Part shown: in pieces, positions 1 to 6,439 of the stretch
Layout of the letters: each line of letters begins with the position of its first letter
Position numbering within the stretch: position 1 is the stretch's first letter
Origin: Treponema sp.
Lineage (GTDB): Bacteria > Spirochaetota > Spirochaetia > Treponematales > Breznakiellaceae
Reading direction: 5' to 3'
Assembly: GCA_031261385.1 (NCBI GenBank)
Contig: JAISJS010000202.1
Location: 1-7,366, forward strand
Length of the DNA: 7,366 nt
Notes under the pieces: model-generated
Told to the model about the DNA's origin: nothing
What the model saw: only the letters and a program-made list of their open reading frames with translations
The model's database searches: none
Made by a program: the position numbers and the translations under genes

Positions 1-10
1 CGGGTACGCC

Positions 11-45
11 CCTCCACCGCCTGCCTCTGCAAAGGCTGATGGAGG
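11..45 (-). other. Nested inverted repeat downstream of mazG
   Basis: An outer stem CCTCCA (11-16) pairs with TGGAGG (40-45), and inside it GCCT (23-26) pairs with AGGC (33-36). It lies just beyond the mazG stop codon on the minus strand, where a terminator would be expected. No run of T follows it on the minus strand (the bases beyond are GC-rich), so a classical intrinsic terminator is not supported. The window begins 10 bases further on, so what lies downstream cannot be judged. It could be a processing or pausing hairpin, or chance. Confidence 0.3.
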
Positions 46-52
46 AAGAGTT

Positions 53-874
53 CTATAAACTTTTCGCTTCTTCCCAGAATTTATCCATCACCGCAAGGTT
101 CCCCTGCTTCATTTCCTGATTTGTTTCTTTCATCTTTTTTTCTACATACTTGAAACGGTTAGTAAATTTGATATTTGTTTTCTGTAAGGCGACTGAGGGC
201 TCAACTTTCAGATAACGGCAGAGATTCACCACGGAAAAAAGAAGATCACCTAATTCTTCCTCGACAGCTTCCTGCTCTGCATCTGCATTGGCTACATTGT
301 CCGGAGATTTTTTGGTTTCCACCGCTTCGATTGTTTCACCAAGTTCTTCTTCAATTTTTCCGATGACGCCTTTTAGGTCCGGCCAATCAAAACCGAGTTT
401 GGCGGCTTTCTTCTGGAGTTTCCACGCACGGTCAAGCGGCGGGAGTCCGCGGCTTACTTCATCAAGGACAGAATCCTTTGGCTTGCGGCCTTCCTGCTCA
501 ACCTTGATTTTTGCCCAGTTCACGAGGACTTCATCGGAAGTCAATGCCTTATCGCCCTTATCATCGCCAAACACATGGGGATGGCGGCGTATCAGTTTTT
601 CTGACAAGTTATTCAATACATCGGCAATGGTAAAGACACCTTCCTGCTGGTGCATATAAGCAATCATGGTCACCAAAAGAAAAATATCTCCGAGCTCCTC
701 TTTAATATGAGCGGGATCTTTTTCATCAATGGCTTCGACACATTCATAGGTTTCTTCGATAAGGTCACCGCGCAAGGTTTCCGGAGTCTGTTCCTTATCC
801 CAGGGACAGCCGTCGGGAGCACGGAGCCGCTCAACAATTTCACAGAGGCGGCTGAACGATTCTTTTTCACCCAT
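53..874 (-). CDS. mazG: Nucleoside triphosphate pyrophosphohydrolase MazG
   Basis: The product hydrolyses (deoxy)nucleoside triphosphates to monophosphate and pyrophosphate and is regarded as a cytosolic house-cleaning enzyme against non-canonical nucleotides. The 273-residue protein is close to the usual length (about 260) and has both tandem MazG domains. The N-terminal one has CPWD (23-26), the metal-binding EE at 40-41 with EELGD (59-63), and the family signature RRHPHVFGD (96-104). The C-terminal one has KIEEELGE (173-180) and EEELGD (205-210), followed by the NLCRYL and TNIKFTNRF segments typical of the family. The ATG at 874 is preceded by AAGGAAA at good spacing. It is the last visible gene of the minus-strand group, 130 bases after pth, with a large inverted repeat between them. 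No mazE or mazF gene is nearby, so this is the metabolic enzyme and not part of a MazEF toxin pair. Confidence 0.97.
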   Translation of the reverse strand: MGEKESFSRLCEIVERLRAPDGCPWDKEQTPETLRGDLIEETYECVEAIDEKDPAHIKEELGDIFLLVTMIAYMHQQEGVFTIADVLNNLSEKLIRRHPHVFGDDKGDKALTSDEVLVNWAKIKVEQEGRKPKDSVLDEVSRGLPPLDRAWKLQKKAAKLGFDWPDLKGVIGKIEEELGETIEAVETKKSPDNVANADAEQEAVEEELGDLLFSVVNLCRYLKVEPSVALQKTNIKFTNRFKYVEKKMKETNQEMKQGNLAVMDKFWEEAKSL

Positions 875-909
875 GCTTATTTTCCTTTTTAATCAATTTA
901 AGAATTAAA

Positions 910-1023
910 TAACCGCTAAGGCGCAGAAGGCGAAAAAGGGAAGAATAATGAAGAGAAAATAATACTAATAACACTATTTTCTTTCTTCAATTTCCTTATT
1001 CGCCTTATTCGCCTTCGCGGTTA
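910..1023. repeat. Imperfect inverted repeat of AACCGCnAAGGCG type
   Basis: The left arm (910-942) and the reverse complement of the right arm (991-1023) match at 28 of 33 positions. Both arms contain TAACCGC, then copies of AAGGCG spaced 9 bases apart, then AAGG. A further pairing, AAAATA (956-961) with TATTTT (975-980), closes the structure around a 13-base AT-rich loop. The right arm overlaps the 3' end of pth and supplies its last codons and TAA stop. In the pth-mazG transcript it would fold into a long hairpin that could affect termination, processing or stability. I recall similar AACCGC-GAAGGCG intergenic repeats being dispersed in some environmental and termite-gut bacterial genomes; whether it is multicopy here cannot be seen in one window. 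Confidence 0.85.
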
Positions 1024-1610
1024 ATACTCTTTTTTTTCCACTCAGGTAACAGGCTTTCCGGTTCCTGTGAGATTGCCTGCATGAGCAGTCCTGCGGCGGC
1101 ATCAAGTACCGTTGTTAAGAGCGGTTCCTCGGCGGCGGCAAAATCCGTGAGAACCCAGTCGATAATACCGACGCCGCTTCCCGGATGGCCGCCTTTGCCG
1201 GGTTCACGGCTGTCAGGCCGGCCTATGCCGATTCGAAGACGCCAGAAATCCGCCGTGCCGAAACAGGCCTTCATCGATCGCAGACCGTTATGCCCGCCAA
1301 GACCACCCGAAAATTTTAAGGAGACGGTTCCCATGGGCAGCTCAAGTTCATCGTGGACAATGAGAATTTCATCAACTTTGATTTTGAAAAAAGAAGCTGC
1401 GGCAAATACCGACTCACCTGAAAGGTTCATAAATGTTTCGGGCAACAGGAAGTGATGGCCTTCATGGGCGGCATACAGGCCTTTGAATTTTTTCTGCCAA
1501 TTAAGGGACGAATAAAAAGGGAGCCGCCGGGCAAGGAGACGCCCGGCATTGTGCCGGTTATACTCATATTCGCGGCCGGGATTTCCGAGAAAAGCGATCA
1601 ACTGAATCAT
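1005..1610 (-). CDS. pth: Peptidyl-tRNA hydrolase (Pth)
   Basis: The product cleaves the ester bond of peptidyl-tRNAs that drop off the ribosome, recycling tRNA; it is normally essential in bacteria. The 201-residue protein has FLGNPGREY (7-15), the catalytic His20 in NRHNAG (18-23), TFMNLSG (59-65) with the substrate-binding Asn62, HDELELPMG (86-94) with Asp87, GGHNGLRS (105-112) with Asn108, and RIGIGRP (126-132). The start at 1610 was chosen because the protein then opens directly with the family's beta strand and AAGGAA lies 7 bases upstream. An in-frame ATG at 1664 would add 18 residues and overlap clpP, and is unlikely. It follows clpP with a 27-base gap after its SD region, so co-transcription is likely. 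Oddity: the C-terminal tail, from about INREGE to the stop, is encoded by an intergenic inverted repeat and is probably not ancestral. Confidence 0.97.
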   Translation of the reverse strand: MIQLIAFLGNPGREYEYNRHNAGRLLARRLPFYSSLNWQKKFKGLYAAHEGHHFLLPETFMNLSGESVFAAASFFKIKVDEILIVHDELELPMGTVSLKFSGGLGGHNGLRSMKACFGTADFWRLRIGIGRPDSREPGKGGHPGSGVGIIDWVLTDFAAAEEPLLTTVLDAAAGLLMQAISQEPESLLPEWKKKSINREGE

Positions 1611-1641
1611 CCGGGATTTCCTTTTGCAAAACTCTGCTTTT

Positions 1642-2280
1642 TTAGTCCGGTTTAAAAAGCTCATCCCGCCGGATTATCACTTTGGAGATCAGTCCGTATT
1701 TTACCGCTTCCTCGGCGGTCATCCAGTAATCCCGGTCGGTATCTTTTTCAACCTGTTCAAAAGGTGCGCCGGTTTCATCGGCAATCAGGCGGTTGATCTT
1801 TTCCCGGAGCTTATCCAGTTCCCGCGCATGAATTTCGATATCCGTAGCAACGCCGCGAATTCCCGAAAGGGGCTGATGGATCAGGTAGTGGCTGTTCGGG
1901 AGTCCCACCCGCCGTTCTTTGGGACTGGCAAGGGCAATGATCGCCGCGGCGCTGGCCACAAGCCCCATGCCGATGGTCCAGACCGGAGGCTTTACAAAAC
2001 GGATCATATCGAAGATAGCATAACCCGCATCGGCGTCTCCGCCGGGAGAATCGATAAAAATCTTGATAGGATCATCGCCTGAATCTTCCAAAAGCAGAAG
2101 CTGCCGTATCGTCCGCTCGGCAAGATCTTTTTTTATTTCACCGGATAATAAAATTGTCCGGGTTTTAAGCATCTTGTTTATGAGCGGATCGGGCCCCGCT
2201 TCTTTGGAATTTTTTTCCTCATCGTCATCTTCATCATCTTCGTCACCATGTTCTATTTGACTTTTGAAAAAACTTTTCAT
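1642..2280 (-). CDS. clpP: ATP-dependent Clp protease proteolytic subunit (ClpP family)
   Basis: A serine peptidase of family S14 that forms a barrel-shaped chamber and degrades proteins fed by a ClpX- or ClpA/C-type unfoldase in the cytosol. The 212-residue product has the catalytic serine at 110 in GLVASAAA, the histidine at 135 in HYLIHQPLSG, and the aspartate at 180 in EKDTDRD, followed by MTAEEAVKYGL. The start at 2280 was chosen because GAGGAG lies 5 bases upstream; an in-frame ATG at 2298 would read through that ribosome-binding site (residues SRG) and is rejected. Oddities: instead of the usual N-terminal axial-loop segment before the first helix there is a strongly acidic stretch (residues 13-22, nearly all Asp/Glu), and the residues after the serine are AAA in place of the more common MGA or AGA. 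It may be a second, diverged ClpP paralogue. clpX is not adjacent. Confidence 0.96.
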   Translation of the reverse strand: MKSFFKSQIEHGDEDDEDDDEEKNSKEAGPDPLINKMLKTRTILLSGEIKKDLAERTIRQLLLLEDSGDDPIKIFIDSPGGDADAGYAIFDMIRFVKPPVWTIGMGLVASAAAIIALASPKERRVGLPNSHYLIHQPLSGIRGVATDIEIHARELDKLREKINRLIADETGAPFEQVEKDTDRDYWMTAEEAVKYGLISKVIIRRDELFKPD

Positions 2281-2301
2281 GTATACTCCTCTGCTCAATC
2301 A

Positions 2302-2330
2302 ATAATAATCAACAATATCACGTAAGGCAA
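2302..2330 (-). promoter_or_regulatory. Probable sigma70-type promoter of clpP
   Basis: On the minus strand TTGCCT (2325-2330, 4 of 6 matches to TTGACA) is followed after exactly 17 bases by TATTAT (2302-2307, 5 of 6 matches to TATAAT). It lies in the 50-base gap between the fhs stop and the clpP start, upstream of the clpP ribosome-binding site. This suggests clpP-pth can be transcribed independently of fhs. The region is AT-rich, so a chance match is possible. Confidence 0.45.
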
Positions 2331-4109
2331 TTAAAATAAACCCTTCACGTTTCCCTCTTCATCCACATCAATATCCATAAATGCGGGATGCGACGGGAGC
2401 CCCGGCATGGTGGTGATGTCCCCGCAGAGCGGATAGATGAAGCCCGCGCCTGCGGCAAGCCGCACTTCCCGAACGGGAAGATTCCAGCCCCTGGGCGCCC
2501 CTTTGAGCTTTGGATCGTGGGACAGAGAATATTGGGTTTTGGCCATACAGACCGGGAGTTTTCCAAAGCCCTGATCCTCAAGCCGCCCGAGTTCTTTGCG
2601 GACCCCTTCGGCAAAGTCCACTCCATCGGCGCCGTACACCTCGCGGGCTACCGTTTCGATTTTTTCGGCAAGGGGCATTTCCAGCGGATAGAGGAATTGA
2701 AAGCCGGAGGCCTGCGTTCCTTCAGGAGCACTTGCATTGGCGGCCTTCTCCACCGCACGCGCCAGATCCACGGCGCCATCGCCGCCTTCCGCCCAATGCT
2801 TTGTCACTGCCGCGTCCGCCGCTCCTGCAGCTATGGCTTCTTTTTTAATCAGGTCCCACTCTGCCTGCGTATCTGTGGGGAAGGCGTTTATCGCGACCAC
2901 GGCGGGAAGACCAAAGCGGCGGACTATACCGATGTGGGCGCGGAGATTCGACATCCCCGCTTTAAGAAGTTCAAGGTTTTCCGCACGGTATTCGGCGGGA
3001 AGGCTCTTGCCGGGAACCACTGCGGGACCGCCGCCGTGGGATTTGAGGGCCCGCACCGTTGCAACAAGAACCACCGCATCGGGGATCATGCCGGAAACCC
3101 TGCACTTGATATTGCAAAATTTTTCCATGCCCATGTCGGAACCGAATCCGCTTTCAGTAACAATATAATCGGTGTAGCGTGAGGCGATAAGGTCGGCAAT
3201 CACCGAAGAATTACCGTGGGCGATATTTGCAAAAGGACCGGCGTGAACAAAACTGCCCTGTCCCTCAAGGGTCTGCAGCAGATTCGGCTTGAGCGCCTCT
3301 TTCATCAGCACCGTCATCGCCCCCGCAACGCCAAAGTCTTCGGCGGTAAGGGGCTGCCCCTTCTCGTCAAGGGCAACGACCATGCGGCCCAGCCGCTTCC
3401 GTAAATCGCTCAGGCCGGATGCCAGGGCGAGAATCGCCATTACTTCACTTGCCACCGAAATATCAAAACGTGACTGCCGCAGGGGGCCGTCGCCCTGCTC
3501 GCCCAAACCGGTAATCACCTTACGGAGGACGCGGTCGTTCATGTCCATCACACGGCCTATGAGTACCTTATAGGGGTCAGTATTTAATCTGCGGATGCCG
3601 ATTTTTTCAAGATAGGAATCCGACCAGCGGGACTCGTGGTAAATCCGCGCATCTACCGCGGCGGCGCAGAGATTATGGGCGGCGCTTACCGCGTGAATAT
3701 CCCCGGTCAGGTGGAGGTTGAAATCTTCCATCGGAACCACCTGGCTGTACCCGCCCCCTGCGGCCCCGCCTTTAATGCCAAAGGTCGGCCCCATTGAAGG
3801 CTGACGCAGGGCGGCAACCGCATGGGCGCCAATGGCGCCAAGCCCCTGAACCAGCCCCACGGTAGTCGTCGTTTTTCCCTCACCAAGCGGGGTGGGACTT
3901 ATCGCCGTTATATTGATATATTTGGCCCGTTTTGGCGGAAGGTTCTTATCCGATAAAAGCCGCCAGTCAATTTTCGCCTTGAATTTGCCGTATTCCTCGA
4001 CTCTGTCTGCGGGAATCCCAAGCTCTGCGGCAATTTCCGCTATAGGTTTCAGCTTTGCCGCCTGGGCAATTTCGATATCCGACAAACCGGATTTTTTGGT
4101 TGTGCTCAT
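2331..4109 (-). CDS. fhs: Formate-tetrahydrofolate ligase (10-formyl-THF synthetase)
   Basis: The product joins formate to tetrahydrofolate using ATP, giving 10-formyl-THF for purine synthesis, initiator tRNA formylation or, in acetogens, the methyl branch of the Wood-Ljungdahl pathway. The 592-residue protein is full length. It has the nucleotide-binding loop TPLGEGKTTT (73-82), the LRQPSMGPTFGIKGGAAGGG segment (101-120), NLHLTGDIHA (131-140), the family signature VATVRALKSHGG (349-360) and the C-terminal GDITTMPGLPSHP (563-575). It is somewhat longer than the classical clostridial enzyme (about 557-560), partly through extra residues after the HGG signature (GPAVVPGKSLPAEY, 361-374). No other one-carbon gene is adjacent, so an acetogenic role is not shown. 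The ATG at 4109 has no Shine-Dalgarno sequence in front of it; the upstream bases are ACAAAA preceded by TATTAT. G+C content is visibly higher than in the genes to its right. Confidence 0.98.
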   Translation of the reverse strand: MSTTKKSGLSDIEIAQAAKLKPIAEIAAELGIPADRVEEYGKFKAKIDWRLLSDKNLPPKRAKYINITAISPTPLGEGKTTTTVGLVQGLGAIGAHAVAALRQPSMGPTFGIKGGAAGGGYSQVVPMEDFNLHLTGDIHAVSAAHNLCAAAVDARIYHESRWSDSYLEKIGIRRLNTDPYKVLIGRVMDMNDRVLRKVITGLGEQGDGPLRQSRFDISVASEVMAILALASGLSDLRKRLGRMVVALDEKGQPLTAEDFGVAGAMTVLMKEALKPNLLQTLEGQGSFVHAGPFANIAHGNSSVIADLIASRYTDYIVTESGFGSDMGMEKFCNIKCRVSGMIPDAVVLVATVRALKSHGGGPAVVPGKSLPAEYRAENLELLKAGMSNLRAHIGIVRRFGLPAVVAINAFPTDTQAEWDLIKKEAIAAGAADAAVTKHWAEGGDGAVDLARAVEKAANASAPEGTQASGFQFLYPLEMPLAEKIETVAREVYGADGVDFAEGVRKELGRLEDQGFGKLPVCMAKTQYSLSHDPKLKGAPRGWNLPVREVRLAAGAGFIYPLCGDITTMPGLPSHPAFMDIDVDEEGNVKGLF

Positions 4110-4138
4110 TTTTGTATAATAGTTTAAAAAACAGATCC

Positions 4139-4167
4139 TTGACAGTGGGGATGACTTGTACTATATT
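4139..4167 (+). promoter_or_regulatory. Near-consensus sigma70 promoter of the ATPase-flavoprotein operon
   Basis: A perfect -35 hexamer TTGACA (4139-4144) and a -10 hexamer TATATT (4162-4167, 5 of 6 to TATAAT) are separated by exactly 17 bases. Transcription would begin near 4173-4175, at the left edge of the large palindrome that follows. A promoter this strong followed directly by an operator-like array suggests tight repression in the resting state. Confidence 0.75.
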
Positions 4168-4171
4168 TTAG

Positions 4172-4230
4172 TTATATTGGTAACAGTTACCACGGTAACA
4201 ATTACCAATATAATAGTTACGGTGGTAACT
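4172..4230. promoter_or_regulatory. Operator-like palindrome array with six GGTAAC/GTTACC half-sites
   Basis: A 42-bp palindrome (4172-4213) has 12-bp perfect outer arms (TTATATTGGTAA with TTACCAATATAA), a two-position mismatch, and 6-bp inner arms GTTACC (4186-4191) and GGTAAC (4194-4199) around a 2-base centre. A second dyad follows: AGTTAC (4215-4220) and GTAACT (4225-4230). Half-sites are GGTAAC at 4179, GTTACC at 4186, GGTAAC at 4194, ATTACC at 4201, GTTACG at 4216 and GGTAAC at 4224. The centres of the GTTACC/GGTAAC dyads (4192.5 and 4222.5) are 30 bp apart, close to three helical turns. The array covers the expected transcription start and early leader of the downstream operon, fitting a repressor site. 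As RNA the big palindrome would also form a strong hairpin in the 5' leader. Confidence 0.8.
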
Positions 4231-4257
4231 AAATAGTTGAACAAAAGGCTTAAAACG

Positions 4258-5580
4258 ATGGAATTCTACGACAGAACCAGTGAATTGGCGGAACTGCAGC
4301 GGATACGGAATTTGTCATTTAAAGACCATTCCCGGATGACCGTTATAACCGGACGCCGGCGCATCGGCAAGACGCTGCTCATTATGAAATCAACCGAGGA
4401 GACCCAGGCAGTGTACCTTTTTGTCGGACGCAAAAACGAGGCGCCGCTCTGTGCGGAGTTTGCTGCGAAGATCAAGGAGACCCTGGACGTTTTCATTCCG
4501 GAGGAAATCAGCAGCTTCCGCTCTCTTTTTCAGTACATCATGGAACTTGCGGTCACCCGATCATTCACATTGATAATTGACGAATTTCAGGAATTTTATA
4601 ATATAAATGGATCTATCTATCACGATATGCAAAATTTCTGGGATCAGTACCATAAAAAAACAAAAATGAATCTGATACTTTGCGGTTCCCTCTATTCCCT
4701 CATGCAAAAAATATTTCAGGATTCAAAGGAGCCTCTTTTCGGCAGAGCTGATAATATTATCAAGCTTTCAGCTTTTAGCCTTTCCACCATAAAAAAAATC
4801 CTTCGCGACTACCGCCCAAAATACAGCAATGATGAACTCCTTGCCCTTTACACATTTACCGGCGGCAGCCCAAAATATATTGAACTGTTTTGTGACAATA
4901 CCTCCCTTACCATTAACAGTATGATAGATTTTATGGCCGCAGAAAATTCTCCGTTCATTGATGAAGGGAAACATCTGCTTATTGAAGAATTCGGGAAAAA
5001 TTATGGTATGTATTTTTCGATTTTAAGCGCCGTTTCAGGCGGCATCAATACTCAGCCCGCCATAGAATCTGCTGTGGGGGATAAAAGCGCAGGAGGTCAA
5101 ATCAAGCGGCTTATTGAAGAGTATAACATCCTTGTCTGCTGCCGCCCGATTCTTGCCAAGGAAGGAACCCAGGCGGTACGTTACGAAATCGCCGATAATT
5201 TTTTGCAGTTTTGGTTTAATTATTTTGACCGCTATCGTTCCTTAATCGAGATAAAAAATTTTACCGCCCTCAAAGCCCTTATCAAAGCCGATTACCAAAC
5301 GTATTCAGGCAGAATGCTGGAGCGGTACTTCAAACAGCAATTCGCCGAAAGCCAGCAGTATAGCGCAATCGGTTCATGGTGGGAGCCGCGCGGCGATCAA
5401 TATGAAATTGATATCGTGGCCCTGGGATTAAAGGATAACAAAGCGCTGGCCATTGAAGTAAAGCGGCAAAAAAAGTACTATAAACCTGCGCTGCTTCTGA
5501 CCAAAACAGAACACCTTAAACACAAGGTTCTGCCGGGTTATGAGATTGAAACCCAATGTCTCTCTCTGGAGGATATGTAA
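4258..5580 (+). CDS. AAA+ ATPase with C-terminal DUF234 nuclease-like domain
   Basis: A predicted ATP-binding protein of the archaeal-type ATPase/DUF234 family (COG1672-like), 440 residues, cytosolic; the family's physiological role is not well established. It has Walker A GRRRIGKT (32-39), Walker B TLIIDEFQ (104-111), a sensor-1-like strand LILCGS (139-144), the family segment FGRADNIIKLSAF (161-173), a probable winged-helix region (about 245-300), the DUF234 motif IADNFLQFWFNYF (311-323), and a PD-(D/E)XK-like core: EID (383-385), a spacer strand, then IEVKR (399-403). The ATG at 4258 was chosen because AAAAGG lies 9 bases upstream and the family usually begins with a short sequence like MEFYDR; an in-frame TTG at 4237 lacks a ribosome-binding site. 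The stop directly abuts the start of the flavoprotein gene. Base composition differs from fhs, which suggests acquisition. Function is inferred from fold only; DNA binding or cleavage is untested. Confidence 0.9.
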   Translation: MEFYDRTSELAELQRIRNLSFKDHSRMTVITGRRRIGKTLLIMKSTEETQAVYLFVGRKNEAPLCAEFAAKIKETLDVFIPEEISSFRSLFQYIMELAVTRSFTLIIDEFQEFYNINGSIYHDMQNFWDQYHKKTKMNLILCGSLYSLMQKIFQDSKEPLFGRADNIIKLSAFSLSTIKKILRDYRPKYSNDELLALYTFTGGSPKYIELFCDNTSLTINSMIDFMAAENSPFIDEGKHLLIEEFGKNYGMYFSILSAVSGGINTQPAIESAVGDKSAGGQIKRLIEEYNILVCCRPILAKEGTQAVRYEIADNFLQFWFNYFDRYRSLIEIKNFTALKALIKADYQTYSGRMLERYFKQQFAESQQYSAIGSWWEPRGDQYEIDIVALGLKDNKALAIEVKRQKKYYKPALLLTKTEHLKHKVLPGYEIETQCLSLEDM

Positions 5581-6360
5581 ATGAGTATAAAATGTGTAAT
5601 CCTGGCAGGCAGCCCCAGCAAAAGTTATATGTACGGCGGTGAACAAACGACGAGTTTTACCGCAAAGCTCGTTGAAGAAATAAAAAGCGGCATGGCCGAT
5701 ACCGAATTTGAAGAAATCCGCCTTGCCGATGTTGCCCTCCCCTATTGCAGAGGCTGTTACAACTGCTTTTACTCAGGTGAACAATTCTGCCCCCATAAGA
5801 CGCTTATGCAGCCAATCATCGAAAAGATGAAAGCGGCGGACTGCTTGATTCTTTCAAGTCCTGTTTATGCCCTGCACATATCGGCGCTTGTCAAAAACTT
5901 TTTTGATCTTGGCGCATATAATTTTCACCGTCCCTCGTTCTTTACCAAAAAAGCTATCGTGGTAAGTTCCACGGCGGGAGGAGGCGCCGCGACCGCCTGC
6001 GCTTACATGAAGAGTACCCTCAAACACTGGGGCTATAACCGCGTGTATAAACTGCCGGTTGTCCGTATGGGAGCGGTGGAACCAAAAAACAATCTTAAAG
6101 CAAAATGCCAAAAACTCGGAAAGAAATTATACCAGGATACTGCTTCGCTGAAATTGCACAGCCCTACTTACAAACGTATTTTTTTCTATCAGGTATGGCG
6201 TATCATGTCCCAGAAAACCCCCGGTCCCGATAAAACGCACTGGCAGGAAAGCGGCCTTGTGAACCGTGTGTTCGCGCCGGGAATTCGTCTGGGTCCGTTT
6301 AAATTTTTATTTGGTAAAATGATGCATGGGATTATGGGAGCGGCGATGAAAAATGTGTAG
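5581..6360 (+). CDS. Flavodoxin-like NAD(P)H-dependent FMN reductase / iron-sulfur flavoprotein
   Basis: The 259-residue product belongs to the NADPH-dependent FMN reductase superfamily of flavodoxin-like redox proteins. It has the phosphate-binding opening ILAGSPSK (7-14), the SSPVYALHISALVKNFFD stretch (92-109) that contacts FMN and forms the dimer face in this family, and STAGGGA (130-136). Cysteines at 56, 59, 62 and 70 give C-x2-C-x2-C-x7-C, which matches the compact motif known to hold a [4Fe-4S] cluster in archaeal iron-sulfur flavoproteins (C-x2-C-x2-C-x4-7-C), so a cluster is plausible. A C-terminal region (about 195-259) rich in aromatic and basic residues is seen in many bacterial relatives. 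The ATG follows the ATPase stop with no gap, and its ribosome-binding site GGAGG (5568-5572) lies inside the ATPase gene, so translation is probably coupled. The substrate cannot be deduced. Confidence 0.9.
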   Translation: MSIKCVILAGSPSKSYMYGGEQTTSFTAKLVEEIKSGMADTEFEEIRLADVALPYCRGCYNCFYSGEQFCPHKTLMQPIIEKMKAADCLILSSPVYALHISALVKNFFDLGAYNFHRPSFFTKKAIVVSSTAGGGAATACAYMKSTLKHWGYNRVYKLPVVRMGAVEPKNNLKAKCQKLGKKLYQDTASLKLHSPTYKRIFFYQVWRIMSQKTPGPDKTHWQESGLVNRVFAPGIRLGPFKFLFGKMMHGIMGAAMKNV

Positions 6361-6403
6361 GGGGGATTGTCCGGCTGTTACAATATAAAGCACCTTTTTT
6401 CTC

Positions 6404-6432
6404 TGGACTTTTAATTGCAAGTTTTGTATAAT
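6404..6432 (+). promoter_or_regulatory. Probable sigma70 promoter of the decayed DUF4143 gene
   Basis: TGGACT (6404-6409, 4 of 6 to TTGACA) and a perfect TATAAT (6427-6432) are separated by exactly 17 bases. The expected start point falls at about 6439, immediately before the ATG at 6440, so the mRNA would be leaderless or nearly so. A GGAG lies only one base before that ATG, too close to act as its ribosome-binding site. Confidence 0.55.
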
Positions 6433-6439
6433 TTGGAGC

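Noticed and set aside
53..874. Reading mazG as part of a MazEF toxin-antitoxin module
   Set aside because: No mazE or mazF is adjacent, and the protein is a full-length two-domain pyrophosphohydrolase in a housekeeping gene group.
1611..1664. Upstream in-frame ATG that would extend pth by 18 residues and overlap clpP
   Set aside because: The extra residues do not resemble Pth, and the ATG at 1610 has a proper ribosome-binding site 7 bases upstream.
2281..2298. Upstream in-frame ATG of clpP
   Set aside because: Its first codons are the Shine-Dalgarno sequence GAGGAG of the ATG at 2280.
2388..3573. Long plus-strand open frames opposite fhs
   Set aside because: They are antisense shadows of a GC-rich, fully conserved gene and lack ribosome-binding sites or known motifs.
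4237..4257. TTG start that would add 7 residues to the ATPase
   Set aside because: There is no ribosome-binding site before it, while AAAAGG suits the ATG at 4258.
6361..6384. ATTGT/ACAAT inverted repeat just after the flavoprotein stop as a terminator
   Set aside because: The stem is only 5 bp and AT-rich, and no T tract follows directly.
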